Positions 63,276-64,000 of a stretch of 64,000 nt of DNA are shown here, one piece after another. Location: assembly GCA_947499715.1 (NCBI GenBank), contig CANMPL010000003.1, positions 62,001 to 126,000 of the forward strand. Direction: 5' to 3'. The stretch comes from an uncultured Paracoccaceae bacterium. GTDB lineage: Bacteria > Pseudomonadota > Alphaproteobacteria > Rhodobacterales > Rhodobacteraceae. Every line of letters begins with the position of its first letter. Positions within the stretch are counted from its first letter, which is position 1. The position numbers and the translations under genes are program-made. Below the pieces are notes generated by a model. That model had not been told where the DNA came from and did no database searches. It saw only the letters and a program-made list of their open reading frames with translations.

Positions 63276-63628
63276 AGCGGATCTCCCTCTTGCACCGGCG
63301 CGGATGTCACATCAATCGGCACGGTAATGGGCAGGATATCAGGCAGCGGATAGATGATTTGCCCAACGTTCCCAAAGGCATCCGGCATCAGCGGCAACAG
63401 CCCCAACCGGTCAAAGTTCAGCTCGGCCAGATCCGCCAACCGGTCAGGCCGGTTCAAATAGGCCCACTCCGCCCGCAGCATCCCCAGCCGCTCGTGCGCG
63501 GCCCCAATCTCACGGTGCAGTCCGCGCACCTCTTTGATCGCCTGCTGAGTCTTATAGTTCTCCTGATAGGCCCAGAACCCCAGCCCCATCACCGCAAATG
63601 CGGCCAATACATAAAATAACGCCTTCAT
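63272..63628 (-). CDS. ftsL: Cell division protein FtsL
   Basis: A 118-aa bitopic protein: short cytoplasmic start, membrane helix (about 4-21), then a coiled-coil segment ([11 protein letters not shown]) and [13 protein letters not shown], the usual FtsL signature. Part of the FtsQLB complex. Overlaps rsmH upstream by 4 bp and ftsI downstream by 4 bp. Confidence 0.93.
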   Translation of the reverse strand: MKALFYVLAAFAVMGLGFWAYQENYKTQQAIKEVRGLHREIGAAHERLGMLRAEWAYLNRPDRLADLAELNFDRLGLLPLMPDAFGNVGQIIYPLPDILPITVPIDVTSAPVQEGDPL

Positions 63629-64000
63629 CGCCCTGCCCTCATCATCGGCATGCCCAATTGCTTTGGGTCTATCGCCTCTGCTGGTGCGTCCGTGCGCACC
63701 GCCACCCGCAGCTTGGCCGACCGGCTGCGCGGGTTCTCTTCCAATTCCTGCGCATCCGGCCCGATGGCCTTGCGCGATTTGACCGTGAACGCGGCCACGG
63801 TTTTCTCTGTCTCGGGCGCATAGCGGTTGGCATTGGCATTATTGCCCGACCGCGCCTGCAAGAACCGCTTCACCATCCGATCCTCGACCGAATGAAAGGT
63901 CACAACCGCCAATTGCCCGCCGGGCTTCAGCGCCCGTTCCGCCGCCATCAGCCCCTGCCACAACTCGCCGTATTCGTCATTCACCGCGATCCGCAGCGCC
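63625..64000 (-). CDS. rsmH: 16S rRNA (cytosine1402-N4)-methyltransferase RsmH, C-terminal part
   Basis: Partial: the frame is open through the window edge, so the N-terminal two thirds lie outside. The visible part reads [35 protein letters not shown], all typical of RsmH (MraW). It begins the dcw cluster, overlapping ftsL by 4 bp. Confidence 0.97.
   Translation of the reverse strand, partial: ALRIAVNDEYGELWQGLMAAERALKPGGQLAVVTFHSVEDRMVKRFLQARSGNNANANRYAPETEKTVAAFTVKSRKAIGPDAQELEENPRSRSAKLRVAVRTDAPAEAIDPKQLGMPMMRAGR

Overview
The window is a GC-rich alphaproteobacterial chromosome segment. Gene order and family content point to Rhodobacterales, most likely the Roseobacter group: a long division and cell-wall (dcw) cluster carrying DUF2484 genes between murC and murB, aerobic cobaltochelatase CobS/CobT, a NirK/NorCB denitrification island under an NnrR-type regulator, and an RskA-type ECF sigma pair. 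This placement is inference from remembered families; nothing was searched. No rRNA, tRNA, CRISPR, phage or intact IS element was seen.

Layout. 1-7.0 kb holds housekeeping and small genes: PlsC-like acyltransferase, lytic transglycosylase, gatB, a VOC protein with a divergent WYL regulator, DUF4177, BolA, a J-domain protein and two small membrane proteins. 7.6-18.2 kb is a nitrite/nitric oxide island. The leftward run is norC-norB-norQ-norD, three tiny overlapping ORFs, nnrS and nnrU. A divergent DUF1858 gene, the regulator nnrR, and a rightward pseudoazurin-nirK-nirV operon follow. Two TTG-N8-CAA boxes sit in the two divergent promoters, so the whole island looks like one NO-responsive regulon. 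18.7-20.5 kb has a Tat-exported MsrB and an anti-sigma/ECF sigma pair. 20.7-24.5 kb has cobS and cobT (B12 synthesis) separated by two small genes. 24.6-29.9 kb has a TTG-start aminopeptidase P, DUF427, a CLC chloride protein and a D-lactate dehydrogenase-like flavoprotein, followed by a structured candidate small RNA ending in a strong terminator.

30.1-64 kb is, on the minus strand, the dcw cluster read from right to left: rsmH (cut by the window edge), ftsL, ftsI, murE, murF, mraY, murD, ftsW, murG, murC, murB, ddl, ftsQ, ftsA, ftsZ, then lpxC, bamD and recN. Together these make and polymerise lipid II, assemble the Z-ring and divisome, and begin outer-membrane biogenesis. Foreign-looking cargo interrupts the cluster. 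Between mraY and murD lie CHMI-like, ACT and SpoIIAA-like genes. Between murD and ftsW lie a VOC protein, three related WGR-like proteins, a HI0933 flavoprotein and a xi-class GST. Between murC and murB lie two large unrecognised repeat proteins (815 and 508 aa), two tandem DUF2484-like membrane proteins, two more small membrane proteins and an orphan gene on the opposite strand.

The observations most worth following are: (1) the 815/508-aa repeat-protein pair translationally linked to murC; (2) the three 62-residue gap-free WGR-like paralogues; (3) a four-copy dispersed module (hairpin + GGG-ATATTT + AAGAA tail), three copies of which end just before a start codon; (4) the structured RNA near 29.93-30.09 kb; (5) the palindromic operator-like pair at 40.45 kb; and (6) a CLC protein whose proton-glutamate position is valine.
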